From: Halichondria panicea
Taxonomy: Eukaryota > Porifera > Demospongiae > Suberitida > Halichondriidae
Reading direction: 5' to 3'
Assembly: GCF_963675165.1 (NCBI RefSeq)
Contig: NC_087380.1
Span: 3,401,803-3,465,802, forward strand
Length of the DNA: 64,000 nucleotides
Position 1 is the first letter of the stretch. Every line of letters starts with the position of its first letter. Position numbers and translations under genes: made by a program. This document shows, one piece after another, positions 30,522 through 49,401 of the stretch. Below the pieces are notes generated by a model, which was not told where the DNA came from, did no database searches, and was given only the letters and a program-made list of their open reading frames with translations.

Positions 30522-33459
30522 AATGGCTGCCATGGCAAACAAAGCTCAGCCTCTCAACGATGGTGACTGGATCTGTTCTGACAAGAAGTAAGATAAATAT
30601 GTTTTGTATTTCGAGACTTCCTGTCTGTGTAATAATGTTTTAGACAACCCATAGTTTAATACTTTAATAGTAGTCCACACAAGTGCAGAATGTACCGTAT
30701 ACACCGCGTACCGCAATATACACCTACCTTATTTCAGCTGTGCTAATGTCAACTTCTCGTTCCGAGCCTCCTGTAACAAGTGTGGAAAAGGTACAGCTGC
30801 ACGTTTCTATTTTGATTTACTGTGTGCTTTTCAAATAATCCGCCCACAAAAAGTAATTACTTTTACAGACTACACATACAAAATTTAAATGTATGTGGGT
30901 TCCATGTTTAAGTGCGAAGGGTGCTCTGTATTTTCATGCACTTGGCCAAGTGGTTTATACATGTATGTAATGTGTCTATACTTCCCTCAGACAAAGGCAA
31001 AGTGGAGTACTTTCAGAAGAAGGGCACTGAGATTGGCAAGCAGGCGGCCACCAAGAGTGGGGGCCTCTTCAGCGCCGACGACTGGCAGTGCTCAAAGTGA
31101 GACCTTGTAGACAGGAGGGTGTTTCCCCTTTTCATGGCAACGTTACACACAATTGTAGAGACACGGGTGTTTTCCCTTTTAAAGGTTGTAGACATGCAGG
31201 GCATTCATCCTTCGGCAAGTTTTATATGTAGGCAGTGTGTCTTTCCCTCACAGTGTTGTTATCATAATGGACGTAGTGCAGCCAGTAGAGGCTTAGAAAA
31301 TGGTTTGTGTATTGTCAATACATGCACCTTCCTTTTCATGCAGTCTTTATGTTACGTTATATGTGCTTACAGTTTGTGGGATTCTGAACTGGACACCTAA
31401 TTGGTTCATACCCATACAGGTGTGGGAATGTGAACTGGGCACGAAGGACCGACTGTAACGTATGCAACGAGCCCAAGTTTGGAACAATAGAGCCAAGGAC
31501 GGGACTGGGTGGAGGCTATAATGAAAGAGACGGTGTTGAGTACTTACAGAGAGAAGCGTCTGATGATGAGTACGATGATGTGAGTGGTAGAATAGCAGCC
31601 ATTTGTTATTGGACCAATGGAACTAAAGTTATGGCTGTTCAAAGATACTCTATTTAACGCTTTTATGTTGAAGTGTGCATGAAAGCCTTTGTATATGTAC
31701 GAATTGTGACTGAGTTTGAGACACTCTGTGGTAGAGTTTATAAGAAAGACCCTTATCATACCATCCATTCTTACAACCTTACTCGATCCACACCCACAAA
31801 CGTTGAACTGTTATTAGACATTCGTCTGTACACATCGAATCAGTTGCTACACTTTATGCATGGGGTTCTCCTCTCTACAGTTCGGTCGCAAGAAAAAGAA
31901 GAAGAGGAGAGGGTCTTTGGAGCAGGAGAGGGAGGTGGTGAAGGAGACAGTGAGCTCAGAAACCAACGTGCCAATCGTCTCGTCAACCTCTATGGAGGAG
32001 GAGGAGGTATGTCCTTCTCACAGGTTACCATATTTTTTACTTTAGTTGCTGAACAGTTGTGTTTAACATGCACATTAGGCTGTAGTATAGTGCCAGAAAA
32101 ATAGAAATCGTCATAAATTTTAATTACACGGAGATTGCACGTAGAAATATTATAATTGACAAATCCCCGACATCCATTAATAGTGCTGGGCTTCTTTTAC
32201 TTTTTAATGTGGTGCTCTTTGCCAATTACAATTTGTCACCTGTAAACACACTATCTCCCCCTCTCGATCCCCACTGCACACATACAGTTAATCACACTGT
32301 GTACCCCCTCCTCCCACCCACCCACATACCGTCTACCCCCTAGGGGCCCCAACACACAGTAATCACACCATATTTCCCTCCCCCACCCACACAGTAATCA
32401 CACCGTATTTCCCTCCCCACACACAGGAGGAGGAGGACAGTGACGATGAGGTCGACCTCTCTAAGTATGATCTAGTGGATGAGAGCAATGACGAAGATAA
32501 TGCAGCCACTGACCAAAAGAACTGCAGTAAGTTCAATGTGGCTGAAAGTAAATATGCAGTCAGTGCGGGTTAGCGAGTTAATTTTCACCAGCTTAAAATG
32601 TTCTGCCACCCACTGGGAGCAAGTAAATTTCCTACTTGCATCTTGTCGATCACCCACTTAGTATTTGGAATCCACATTTTCACCCACTTTTGCAAAATCT
32701 TGAAAGAAACTCTGCTAGGGATTTTGTTCTACAATTAGTGGTTAGACAAAGGATATAATTACGTGATTCTATACATGTATACTGTCAGAATAGGGAACTT
32801 TTAGAAAGCACATGTGAGGTGGTGATGTGTTTTCCGATGTAATTGTTTCTTATTTTCTGGTAGATATGGACCTCTCCAAGTACCCACTCCAACCTGACTA
32901 TCGTGAGAGTGAGAGCAAGAATAGAACTCGAAATCGATCAGAGGACAAATCTTCAGATAGACAGAAACAGCACTCGTCTCACTCTCCGTCCAGTCGTTCT
33001 CGATCCCCTCGTTCTAAACACAGTCGGTCAAGATCTCGCGATCGAGGAAGAAAGAGAAGTCGAAGTAGATCTCGCAGTCCGAGACGCAAGAGAACCTCGC
33101 GTGGATCTAGAAGCCGATCCAAGTCTAGAAATCGTCAGCAATCTAATTCCTCTGGAAGCGATCGAGGAAAGGGTCGAAGGTCATCTCGGAGCCGTAGTCG
33201 TAGCAATGAACGAAGGAGGGAGAGACGTAAACCTTCTCGAGAAAGAAGCAGATCAGTCTCTCGCGATCGAAGGCGATCCAAATACCGTTCCAGATCAAAC
33301 AGCCGAGACAGGAGACGAAACAGGCGTAGGCGGTCTTGTTCCGGTAATAGGAGTCAGTCGAGGTCACGTTCCAGAGATCGTAGGAGGAAGAGGTCCAGTT
33401 CCAGAGATAGAAGGAGAAGTCACCGGTCCCGTTCCAGATCCAAAGATCGCTATCGATAG
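30522..33459 (+). CDS. ZRANB2: zinc finger Ran-binding domain-containing splicing protein
   Basis: Seven exons: 30522-30587, 30738-30790, 30991-31096, 31420-31579, 31881-32006, 32427-32526 and 32874-33459. Two RanBP2-type zinc fingers are present: DGDWICSDKNCANVNFSFRA...CNKC and ADDWQCSKCGNVNWARRTDC..C. They are followed by the family's KFGTIEPRTGLGGGYNERD and FGRKKKKK stretches, acidic segments with DLSKY repeated twice (EVDLSKYDL, MDLSKYPL), and a long RS domain of about 170 residues. The order and motifs match ZRANB2 (ZNF265), which binds AGGUAA-like splice sites and interacts with spliceosomal factors in the nucleus. A candidate poly-A signal AATAAA is at 33690-33695. Two other frames are open over the RS part only because of its repetitive codons. 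Confidence 0.95.
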
Positions 33460-34053
33460 CTGTGTTGAGTAGGTGTTGCGTTGGTAATGGTAACAGGTTC
33501 CCGTAATTAGACTAACTACTTGATCTGTATTTGATAATAATTATACCCACGTCATAATTATTCCAAAATCAACTATAGTGCTGTTTGCCATAAATAATTA
33601 TTACAATGTATATACAGTATTAATGTGCGTGCACTTTTAATACGAGATTCTTATTTTGGCCCATCTAATGTCTAGCTGCACTTTTGTTAAATAAATTGGC
33701 TTATAGAATGTTCTTTTTTCCATATGCACACACCTCAGAATCAACGATGACTCTTAGGACTCGTACGATGTTCTAGTTTCTTTTTTGTTGTTTTTGGTTA
33801 TAATTTATTGTCACACATAATTATTGTATTGTACATGTATAATACTGTGTTGCCTATAGGCATTTGGCGTATATACAATTAATTATGAATGACCAGCACT
33901 GTGGAAAAAATCATCAATTTGAAAAGACAAGAAATAGTAAACATAGGTATTATACATCGTTAATAATTATGAAAAAAATGCCATGGCATATGGATAAATA
34001 ATTATAGGGAACGAGCAACAGTTGAAAACGTACAGTAAGTATACAGTCAATTT
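33460..34053. other. convergent 3' region between ZRANB2 and GLIS
   Basis: AT-rich untranslated or intergenic sequence between two convergent genes. It includes AATAAA at 33690-33695 for ZRANB2. No further feature is seen. Confidence 0.5.
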
Positions 34054-37000
34054 CTACTGTGCAGTGAACTCAGGAATGGAGTAATATCCGTTTTCAGGAT
34101 GCACTTGTAGCTGAGAATACTCACTTGCACCTAAACCAACGGCCTCAGCATAATTAGGAGGGGGTTGGGAGTAATGACCAGTCGGGTACATCGAGAGCCT
34201 CACGCCGTTGCTGTACTCAGGTTGTGGAGGGGAGTAGACCACTTGCATGGGGCTGGAGGGGTCGGAGCTGTACATATGGTCGTCTGAAGTTGGTTGCTCG
34301 GATACAAACACGCCTTGAGAGACTACGAGATGGTGAGCAGGATTCCTAGTGGGCGAAGCTTGAGACATGTGATGTACAGTTGCCAAGGGAGCTGCGTGAG
34401 ACAGCTGATAACCATTCTGTGAGATATTGTGGGAGTGAGAGAGCGTATTTGGGTAGGAGGTTAAGAGGGGTGGAGGTGGGTGGTTCGGTGCAAACACAGA
34501 GTTCATTGGGTGTCCACTTGACAATGGGTATTGGGCGAGGTGTGGATTAGGCTCCGTTTTGATTGGTCTGAGTTTCTCACGGGGAGGTGGTTTGTTAGTA
34601 ATCGATTTCCTTGGTTCAGAGACAGTTAGCGATTGTACTGTGAGGCAGTTACCTAGCTGTTCAGTACCGTCTTCTTGCCGAGGCTGTGTGTGATTGGATG
34701 CATGGGTATAAAGTTATAATATTGGCCACTATGTACTTGTAACAAAAATTGAATGGTTTGTAATTTAATTTGCCTACACGTATATAATTATGCTAAAATT
34801 AATACTCATTAAGGCATGCGCATTGCGGTACGCTATATATAGGAGGAACAAAGAGCAGTAACACAGTTACTAATATTCACCTTCTTCCGTTCTTGCAGAT
34901 GTGACTTTGTATGTTTCCTCAGAGAGCTTGGGTCAGTGTAGCGTTTAGTACAGCCAGGGTGAGTGCACACATAGGGCTTCTGTATGACAACCAGCGTGCA
35001 AGCATTATATAAAATGCAGAATGACTTTATCAGCTATATCTATATTGCTCTGTATTTTTAAGGACAAATCAGTGCAGCTAAAACGATCAACATTGTAAGC
35101 ACATAATACATGCGTGAACCGGGTACTTGGATGAGTGCAGCTTATTACATATAGACGTACCTGGTCAATGTGAGTCTTCTGGTGCTTGGACCTGTCGGAT
35201 GAGTTAGAAAATGATTTGTTGCAACCAAAGAACTGGCAGGTGTACGGCTTCTCTCCCGTATGAGTGCGGAGATGGATCTTAAGATTCTCCAGACGAGAGA
35301 ACGCTTTGCAGCATCCTGGATACTGCAACAGGAATATTAATTTAGCAACAATTTAATAATAAAAGCTTCCACTATAACTATAAAAAGTACCGTGCACACA
35401 TACATAGTAGACATTGGTATAGCCTCGGTCCCAGGCCGATTTTTCTCCGAAAGGGAGAAAAATACGACCTGGGACGAGGCTAATATTGGTATATGGATAT
35501 TCATTAGCAGTATTTCCAACAGTAATTGGCCAGTTTAAGTATTCATTGCAACAACTATGGTGGCCAATTAAATCCTACTTAGAATACAGGTGCAGTGTGT
35601 TTACTCCTAGGGTAGTATTCATTGCTGCTATAGACCAAGGCTGCAACTATTCATTGAGAAAGCCGCTGTCCGTCTATAGCTCATAGTTGAAGTGCTGGTA
35701 GGGAGCCGAGTATGAGACTTTTCCTGCATAAATATAGCTAATACTCTCTACTATAATTATAGGCAATAATTATATCTACTACATTTTTGACAACTATACT
35801 ATACTACATGTATGAGTGCTTATCCGATGTTACTCTATATACATGCATGAGGTGGGATCAAGTATATGATTGGGTTGAAACTATAGAAAATTGAGTAGTA
35901 TACTGAGGAGTAGAGATTGTATAGGCATACAGGAGCCCATAAATAGAGAGACCTCTCTATTTATGGGCTCCTGGTATATATATAGAATACATATGTGGCA
36001 CAGCAGTTTGAGTTGGTTCTCTAGTTTACCACAATCCACTTGATCATTGTGTGTTCAGATTACTATCTTGGTTACACCCAATCTGATAAAGCTTGCATGC
36101 ATTACACAGCATAAACCATGATATGCCAGTGTCATGAAAACTTTTCTACAAAATCAGGCTGGGGATTGAGGCCCCTATAGTGCTGTTTTTTGATTCACTG
36201 TGTTCACTTGGCATGATCTAATAACTGTAAGCTGGGTACCTAACAAAAATTCCAAGTGCACAAACATACACCTTGTATGCATGTGTGCGTGCACTTATTC
36301 AAAGGTGACAATATGACAGTGTGCATGAATGAACTACCGAACCTTAGGTCACACCTCAGGCAACAATAACAGCTGCCCATGATTAGGGTAAAAGTGTAAA
36401 GGGTAAACAGATTCATGTCACTTTTAGTCTAGCGAAGACCATGGACATTGGTATAGTAACACAATCCGTTTATGGAGGGAAACGGTCAATATACACAATT
36501 TTCACGCTTGACCAAATTGTCAAGTACTGCGTTATTGTAAACAAGTCGCTAGCTTTACCACAAAAATCCTAGACAGGTCATCAAGCCCTCTCTCATGCAT
36601 GATTTCCTTCAACTGGTAAACACCAAGCTCTCTTAAGCTTCCATTGAGCAGGTGCAACTCCCTTGCCACTGCTTATATAATCGTACACCTATAACATATG
36701 ACTATACGTACATACATAAGAGCCAGATGCTATCGTAAAAGGATATAATCCAAAATACGAAGTAGCTAATTGCTCGGTAAAAGCTGGGAAGTAAAACAGG
36801 CAGAATGCATGGGTGGCATTGTTTTGGATAAGGTTACACAAGGCCATTAATGTCTAAGAGAGACGAATAAAACAAAGGCAACGAATCACAAACACAGAAT
36901 TCCAGCTCAAGTGGAGAGAAGCACAATTCAGTTAGGGTTCTCAAAAGTTCAATTCAAAAAATGTGAAGCATCGTCAACTATTTAAAGGTCATATTGCGTA

Positions 37001-38348
37001 ACCATTGCTGCTATACTATTCTTAGGATAGTAGTAGGTTACCAGCTGAAAATCTGCACTTATAATACACAAACTATCAATGGGGCTTTACTAGTGCATGC
37101 ATGCATGTAAGAGGGACTTACTGTGCACTTGTTAGGCTTTTCACCAGAGTGGATCCGCATGTGAATGAGCAGCTTGTATCGAGCATTAAATGGTTTTTTC
37201 TTTCGAATACATGCTTTCCACATACAGGTGAAGTCCTCAGATTTTCCTTTTTCCACATGTCGACTCTCGATGTGCTGGACCAGATCCTCTTGCTCATCAC
37301 ACATCTGGTTGCAGCCCTCCCACAAACACACATATGGTTCCATATCATCTCTCGGTTGGTTAGAATGAGTTGATGTTGAGTGCGAGGTCATGCTACAGTT
37401 GCTCCTAGGGCTCAGATGGTCATAATATTCGATGGGTTGAGCAGCGGAAACCTGGTGTACTGCAAGGTTACTTGGCTGCTCATTTCCTGGATAGCTGTAT
37501 CTCAATAAACTTCTCCGACGGTGTTCCGTGAAAGTTATTTTGTTGGTGATGGTAGTGTCCATTGATCCATCCAGATTTTGGTTTTGTTCGATTGAAGTCT
37601 TTTGTTTTTGCAAGCGATAGTGTCCTGGAGCTCCGGGGATGGGTTCGACTTGTCCATTTGGTGGCATTGGGAACATTGCTGCTGTAAGAGAGGAACGATA
37701 CAGATCACTGAGTAGGTCAGAGTGAGGTGAACTTGAGAGAGCTCGCTTTCTGGAGAGATGGTGAGTCGAGCTGTGTGGACTCAACAACGAAGGGAAAGAA
37801 GGAACTTCACTGATGCCAGAGCCAAGATATGGAGACAGGGAGTTTATTGGTGGGATTGCAGAAGAAAAATCATCCAGATCTGTGTTACTACCGGAGATGC
37901 AACTAGACAACTGAGGAAGAAGTGAACGTTGTTGGGCTCTTAATTTGCTTTGAGGGCTGAGGTAGGGATTTTGCTCAAATGATGCATCCTGATCGTGACT
38001 TGGTTTTCTTGTTCTCTGAAAGCATAGAGTATTTGGAGCTTCTCGTCTCGTATGGGCACACTGCATCAAATTATTCTCCTGTTTGATACAAGCAGCCAGA
38101 TCTTGAGGTCCTTTGCAAATAGTCTGCTTCATTGGAGGATGGCCTTCACCTAGTACATTTCTTTGCAAACTCAGGTGTGGTAACGTGCAGTTATCGTCTC
38201 CAGATTTTTCCCCGTTAGAGAGCTGCAAGTTGTTGGTAACATCGGCGCAATGTTCTGATGAAACTGTGGGGTAGCCATTTTCTGCATGAAACAGTACAGG
38301 TGCAGCTATCTTGTACTGCAAAGGATGCCCAGATAAGTGGTTGTCCAT
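34054..38348 (-). CDS. GLIS: GLIS-type (Gli-similar) Kruppel zinc finger transcription factor
   Basis: Four phase-0 exons, 38348-37122, 35322-35161, 34979-34881 and 34683-34054, give about 705 residues. Exon 1 codes a long low-complexity N-terminal region. Five C2H2 fingers follow: [80 protein letters not shown] and [20 protein letters not shown]. These match the GLIS/GLI/ZIC arrangement, with GLIS best because of [20 protein letters not shown]. The C-terminal exon has LRPIKTEP, a psi-K-x-E SUMO-type site, then a Pro/Ser/Tyr-rich tail. It acts in the nucleus as a DNA-binding regulator. Which GLIS1-3 orthologue it represents cannot be decided. Intron 1 (35323-37121) carries two hairpins. Confidence 0.93.
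35411..35491. mobile_element. 63-bp hairpin mini-MITE in GLIS intron 1, 9-bp target duplication
   Basis: The element 35420-35482 starts tagcctcggtcccaggccg and ends cgacctgggacgaggcta. The flanks are 'acattggta' (35411-35419) and 'atattggta' (35483-35491), a 9-bp repeat with one mismatch. It is the same family as 2601-2655 and 63508-63574. Confidence 0.85.
35931..35975. repeat. perfect 20-bp-arm palindrome in GLIS intron 1
   Basis: caggagcccataaatagaga pairs perfectly with tctctatttatgggctcctg around a centre of a few bases. It may be another very short foldback insertion. No flanking direct repeat is evident. Confidence 0.8.
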
Positions 38349-38690
38349 TTTTAGATCTCTGTATGTGTGTAATAAAGTAGGGTGAATACAAGCAAGACCT
38401 AGTACCTGTAGTTAGCAGATCAAAAAAAGAGTTTTACAGTCATTACAATAATTAATGCATAGATGTAGACTAGATCTCTAGCATGCTAAAAAATAATATT
38501 TGTCTTACCTTATCCAAATTGCAAGTGCTTGCTTTGCAGAGAATGGCTGAATGATCAGCTTACTGTACTGACAAGGTACATGTACAGCTTTGGACAACAA
38601 CATGTACCTGACTAGACCCTCCCCCTACAAAAAGCCACAAACCTATGAATTCGATTAGAAAGGTCAACACGTGTTGACCTACTCAGAGAT
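38349..38690. promoter_or_regulatory. divergent promoter region of GLIS and GFER
   Basis: 342 bp separate the two start codons. It includes a palindromic 'caacacgtgttgac' (38667-38680) just upstream of the GFER ATG, containing CACGTG, an E-box core. Whether the E-box is used is inference. No TATA box is seen. Confidence 0.45.
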
Positions 38691-40312
38691 ATGGCCACTG
38701 CACAGGAGCTCGAGCTGGAGAAAGATGGAGTTTCTAGTGGAAAGACAAGCTCTCAGCCTTCACAGTCTCACTTCACAAAACAGCCGGGAAAGAAATGTCG
38801 GGTCTGCACTGACTTCAAGACATGGACAAAAAGGAACCCTGTAAAGCAAGCCGCCAAGAAAGTAAGATACACCCCACCCCCCTTTTTATATATGCCTACC
38901 TCTGTACTGTAGATGAATCTATGTCTACCAAACTAAAATATATATCGGCACTAATCTTATATTTGAGAGGCGTTTAAATCTTAAAGTAATAACATTTTTT
39001 GCATGCAGGAGCGTGATGATTACAGGGGTTGCCCGGTGGACAGGGAGGAGCTTGGTAGAGCTACGTGGACTTTCTTGCACACAATGGCAGCGTATTACCC
39101 CGACCATCCCTCGGGAGAACAGAAGAAGGAAATGACGCAGTTCATCGATCTCTTCTCTCGTTTCTACCCGTGTGAGGACTGTGCTGAGCATCTACAGAAG
39201 AGGTTAAAAAGTGCTGTGTGTGTCTAACTAGATTAGGCCATTAGCAGGGACGTATGATAGTAGCTATGCCTAATTTTAGGCCAATTTCTTTTGTTCTACC
39301 ATAGATAAAGGAAAGAGAGGGATTGGAAACGGAAGTACCCTTGAATGAACATCCGCTTTACCCCGCGGTTCAATTGATGCTTGGCTTGTGACCAAGCTGT
39401 AAGGGGCGTGGCTTGCGAGGTAGCCAAGTTGATTCCTATTTATACGTAAGCCACTAGCAAATTTGCTCATTCTGTGCAGCTCACTTCTGATTTATCCCTA
39501 TTTTAGAAGTTATGACCAGGACGCTTACACGTACCCTTTAAAGCTATAACTCTACTTGAATATTTACCCTTTCACTGGGTGTGGTCAGTCATAGCTACAT
39601 TATAAATTGCTGAAGGAGATTATGTCTCGAGGAAACACAACTTTCTTATTTTGAGCAAGTTACCTGGAAAAAATAGGCAAAACACGGATAGTTTTTGAGG
39701 CACTATATAATGTTAAATGGTCAAGTGCACCACTTCCGTTTCCAATCCCTCTCTTCCTTTATCTATGAATGGGCAATTTGGATAGTGTCTGAAATGAATG
39801 GTTAAAAAAATATTGTCCTTTGCATGGTTTCTTATTGAGAGTATAACGAGAAGGAATTCACAGTTTTGTGGGTTATTCCACCCTATTGGTTGACTTGGTT
39901 CAGCTATATTAAAGCCAGAGGTAGGTGGCCGGCCTTTGTTGAGGGGTTGTTTTAATTGTACAAACTGATCATTCAGGACTTAATTGATGTATGGCATTTG
40001 TATCGGCCTTTCTGCATGGGGTGGCTGTTAAGAGGGGTGCATGTAGGAAACTCATAGAAATTGAGTAAGTTCCTAGGATTCCACTTATTAAACTGTAGTT
40101 TTCAACATCACCCTCACACGTGCACAAACCTCCACCACCACACACACAGACTGGGAGTGGATCCTCCTGACGTCAAGGACAGAGTGAGATTCTCGAGATG
40201 GATGTGTGGGATGCATAATGACGTTAACAAACGATTAGGCAAAAGAACGTTTGATTGCTCCAAGATTGATGAACGATGGTTGGATGGCTGGAAAGATGGA
40301 TCATGTGACTGA
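38691..40312 (+). CDS. GFER: FAD-linked sulfhydryl oxidase ALR (Erv1)
   Basis: Exons 38691-38861, 39009-39202 and 40150-40312 splice in phase to about 175 residues. The Erv/ALR domain is complete: [20 protein letters not shown] (helix 1 with W), [11 protein letters not shown] with the redox Cxx[17 protein letters not shown] (CxxHNxVNxxLGK, FAD binding) and the terminal DGWKDGSCD. The N-terminal exon carries [12 protein letters not shown], like the CRxC of the long mitochondrial form. By family it reoxidises Mia40 in the intermembrane space. Intron 2 contains a foldback repeat. A candidate poly-A signal at 40447-40452 is next to the antisense stop codon of EARS2. Confidence 0.94.
39300..39766. 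mobile_element. foldback MITE in GFER intron 2
   Basis: catagataaaggaaagagag plus 'ggattggaaacggaagt' at 39300-39336 is inverted at 39731-39766. The same element is at 56437-56907 in copy B. Similar single ends occur at about 55396-55431 and near the EARS2 start codon (45797-45830). Confidence 0.85.
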
Positions 40313-40452
40313 TTTTTATATCTGTACGTGAGAGTTTCGATATTAGATATTAGAGTTGATGTAATTTATTCATGTTTCAGCTTTCAGCTTTCAGGAAAGA
40401 ATTTTGTTTTTTAATTAAAAATTAGCACAATGAATCACTCACAAATAATAAA

Positions 40453-45847
<5,395 letters not shown>

Positions 45848-46040
45848 TTACCGACATGTAGTGAAACCTCGAAAACTATCCGCTTTTCGCCGACGGTATA
45901 CGCTGCGCTGTTGTGTAGTTCGAAGAAGTTCTGAAAGAGTCAAACTCTGGAGTCAAACCAACTGGGTAACTACAGTGGAACCTCCCATAACAGACCCTCC
46001 CACTAGAGGACAACCTGTACATACGAAAGTTGTGTTTCCT

Positions 46041-47110
46041 TGAATACCCTAACATCAAAAACCGCTTCCTAAAATTAGATCATGTTTGTCATAAATACTG
46101 CAATCTGATTGGTTAGAGGAAATGTTCTATCCAATTTAGAAAATCATGTACTTCAATAGAAAATCATGTACTTCACTTAGAAAATCATGTACTGCCCTTT
46201 GCAGCTCACTTGGAAGTTTAGGGCAAATGGTAAATTGCAAAAAACCACTTGAGATAAGTTTACATAAGTAAGCCACAATACTATAGAACAAGGGACAAAG
46301 TTTAAATTTTGGAATGACCAGATCTTTATGTTTTGTTGTTGTAGTTTTTCATGCTATTTGTTGTAGCTCACATATAAGCTCACGTGAAGTTTTGGCAAAC
46401 AGTATTACTGTAAAATGCAAAAAACCACTTGTAACAGTTTACAGCACAACTTGGCCAAATCTCTATCTACAAGTACTCAGTTTGGGCTGTACGAGTAGCT
46501 TGATTACGAAATAAACTGCCTGTTCGTCTAGTTATTTTTTAAATTGTTGACTGAGAAACAGCCTGCTGCTGAACCAGTCTCCAATTCTCTGCCACAATGA
46601 CATAGTACGCCACTTAACTCCTCTTGGTAAGGATTAGTTTTTCATGGCTACCCAACCAGTAGTTTATGCTGAATACTGTACTAGGTATAGCTAGAGATCT
46701 ATATATCCACATAAAGATCTGAATCCAAAATTTTAACTTTGTTCCTTGTTCTATATAGTATTGTGGTTTACTTGTGTAAACTGTTACACTTATCTCAAGT
46801 GGTTTTTTGCAATTGACTATTTGCTCCAAACTTCCAAGTGAGCTGCAAAGGGCAGTAGCAAAGATTAGATAAGAACATTCAAATCTGATTGGCTAAATAC
46901 TCATGGTTGCTATGATCTAAAATGCTTAGACACTGTTTAGGAAGTTTCCACATGATTTAGAAGTCCTCAGGGCTAGTAGAACCCTCACTGCGTTCGGGAT
47001 ACTACAACCAGCCCTTTGGGCTTCTAAATCATGTAGAAACTTCCTAAACAGTGTCTAACTATTATATAGAACTGCCCATATTCAAAAACCGCTTCCTAAA
47101 AATAGAACTG
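46041..47110. repeat. nested inverted repeats
   Basis: One foldback has arms at 46194-46330 and 46718-46856 ('agctcacttggaagtttagg', 'caaaaaaccacttgagataa' inverted). A second one at 46929-47060 has arms cactgtttaggaagtttcc... and ...gaaacttcctaaacagtg. The phrase 'aaaaccgcttcctaaaa' recurs at 46059 and 47085. No coding sequence is seen. Confidence 0.75.
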
Positions 47111-49401
47111 CCCATATTCATTTAGCCAATCGGATTGCAGTATTAATTGTGACGCATTAGAGCATTACAGGAGTATAAAAACAGCTACTCTATACGAGTC
47201 TTCTTCAAGGGATCTTTTGAACACACTAGCACTATAACGTATCGTCTCAGCCCAGCTCTACCGTCTCAATACCAGCTAAGGCGTATGATCGTTGTTGCTA
47301 TGATCTAGTACTCCAGTCTTCCTAGTATTCTTCGAGGGATCTTTGGCACACAGTACCGTACCGTCTCTAAACGAAGCAGGTTCGTTGTGCGTTGAGGGAT
47401 CTTTCGCACACACTACCTTACTGTCTCAGCCCAGCTCTACCGTCATCTCGTCTCTCAACAAAGCAGGTTCGTTGTTTGTGTCGTGATTATAAAATGGTGT
47501 CTTGTTACTTTTTATCGCGGATTTTGCTGTATAATACGATGCAGTGTTCGCCCACGCAGTAGTTATCAGTAGTAAATCAAGCTTGTCTTGTCTGGTCATC
47601 ATTTTATATGCTAGATATTGCATGCTCTTTGCCAGTAAGGCGATTATCTATTTAAAGGAGGAAAGTGGCAGGGCAGCTCGAAACAATTTCTTCAAAACAA
47701 TGAACCAGTCATCGAGTTAGCTAGCGCTTGTGTAGAAGTACCTAGTAATAGAGATGTCAGACCGGAAGTAGTGCGTGGGCGTATTTTCGTACAGTAATTC
47801 AATGGTAAAAAACGGGACCAGAAAGTGAGTGAACAAGAAGGGCTTTCCGCAAGCCCTGGAAGAGTCTAGCAAACAACAGCTGTTCCCAGGGGTAAAAAAT
47901 AGCGTAGAATTTGATTTTTATAACAGTTTTTTATGATTTTAGCATTTGATGCTTGTTTTGTGTGTGATTTTTTCTCAAAGGTGATCATCATTTTGGCAAC
48001 CAAACATGAAAATGAACAAAAACACAAGTGAGCATGTCTTTCATCTCTAACTCTCTCCAGATTATGCAAAAAGTTGCTACAATAAGCTTTTATTTCTTGC
48101 GGAATCACATATTGCATGGATAGATGGGTGGAGCTGAGAATAGAAATGCAGTAAAATCAAGCCAAGTGTACCAATAGCTGTATTTATTTCTTAGAAGTTC
48201 TTAGAAGTTACTGAAAGTAATTATTGACGCAATCTGAAAGCCTCTGTTGAAAAGAAACAAGAAAGATTGGAGAGAATTCCAGGGACAACAATGTAATCTA
48301 CCAAAACTATTAAATTGCAAGAACTGATTCAATTTGCACACAAAAAAAGACAAGAGTAATCTACTGTATTAATTAGAAGCTGTCAACAGAGTTGTATCAT
48401 AGATTTATAGTTGTATAGCCTTAAATCTACATCACACTAAAAACGAATTATTTAGACCAAATGAAATTGACAGAAAAGTTGCTTATAAAGATCAAGAAAC
48501 AGATACTGAAGCGTAAGGTGGACATTGATGAGAGTTCTGAAACATGATACAATATACTGAAAAGATAGCATGGTTACTTTAAATCCAAAAGAACTCTCTG
48601 AAGCAGGAGACATCATATAGGGACATCATAAAGATATACATTACAGAAACATTATAAACTTCATAATAGATATCAAATGGTTACAATGTTAACTCCTGAG
48701 TCCTGAGTGTCCATTTCATACTTTTTTAAAAGAGAATAGACCAAGCGGTTCAGCAGATATGCTAACTTTAAGATCATTTCCGGTATTAACAACAAATTTC
48801 ATAAGTCCCGCCCAAGTACATTAAAATGCGGTAAATTTTTGTACGAATTTTTCCCTGACTAGTGTTCTTCAAAACGCTGTATCTCTGCATTCGCTTGACC
48901 AAATCCAGTGCAGTAAAGTTTTTCTGGTTTGCCTAGAGTGTTCAAAAGAGATAGTAATACATAGGAGTTAGAAATAGCAAAAATGAAAATCGGTCTGACA
49001 TCGCTACTAGTAAACTATGGCCTTTTTCTTCAGTTTGTAGATAGATAGGACCAAGAACTCTTCGAGTCGCCCTCAGGAATATCATAAGCTGCTGGTAGGT
49101 CACTGTTTATCGTCTAATATTTGACAAAATGACTAAAATCGGCAATGACCACACGATCTTTGTGGTAAATTTTTTGCCATCTACTTTTTCTGTCAACTGG
49201 TGTCTCGTCCAGCTCGCAATTTCTGTTGCTACGCACCAAACCTGGCCACGCCTCGGGCTTGGGCAATGAAGTCCAAGTTAGATAGACCACACCCACTCGT
49301 AGAATATGCGTCTTAGTAACCGCCTTGGTTACGGTTAGATTCCTCTGCTTTGCGCCTCGGGCTAACCGCAACCGCGGAGGTTACATAGACGCGCACGCGA
49401 G
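47111..49401. other. intergenic with a promoter-like duplicate, no supported gene
   Basis: At 47170-47290 a 'gagtataaaaacagc' TATA-like box precedes 'ccagctctaccgtctcaata', which resembles the promoter and leader of the gene at 49550. Internal repeats of 'agggatctttgrcacaca' and 'cgaagcaggttcgttgtg' type occur at 47210-47480. 48000-49100 is AT-rich with no ORF worth calling. Confidence 0.45.

Noticed and set aside
32903-33472. 189-residue ORF overlapping the ZRANB2 last exon
   Set aside because: It is another frame of the RS-repeat coding region and has no independent support.
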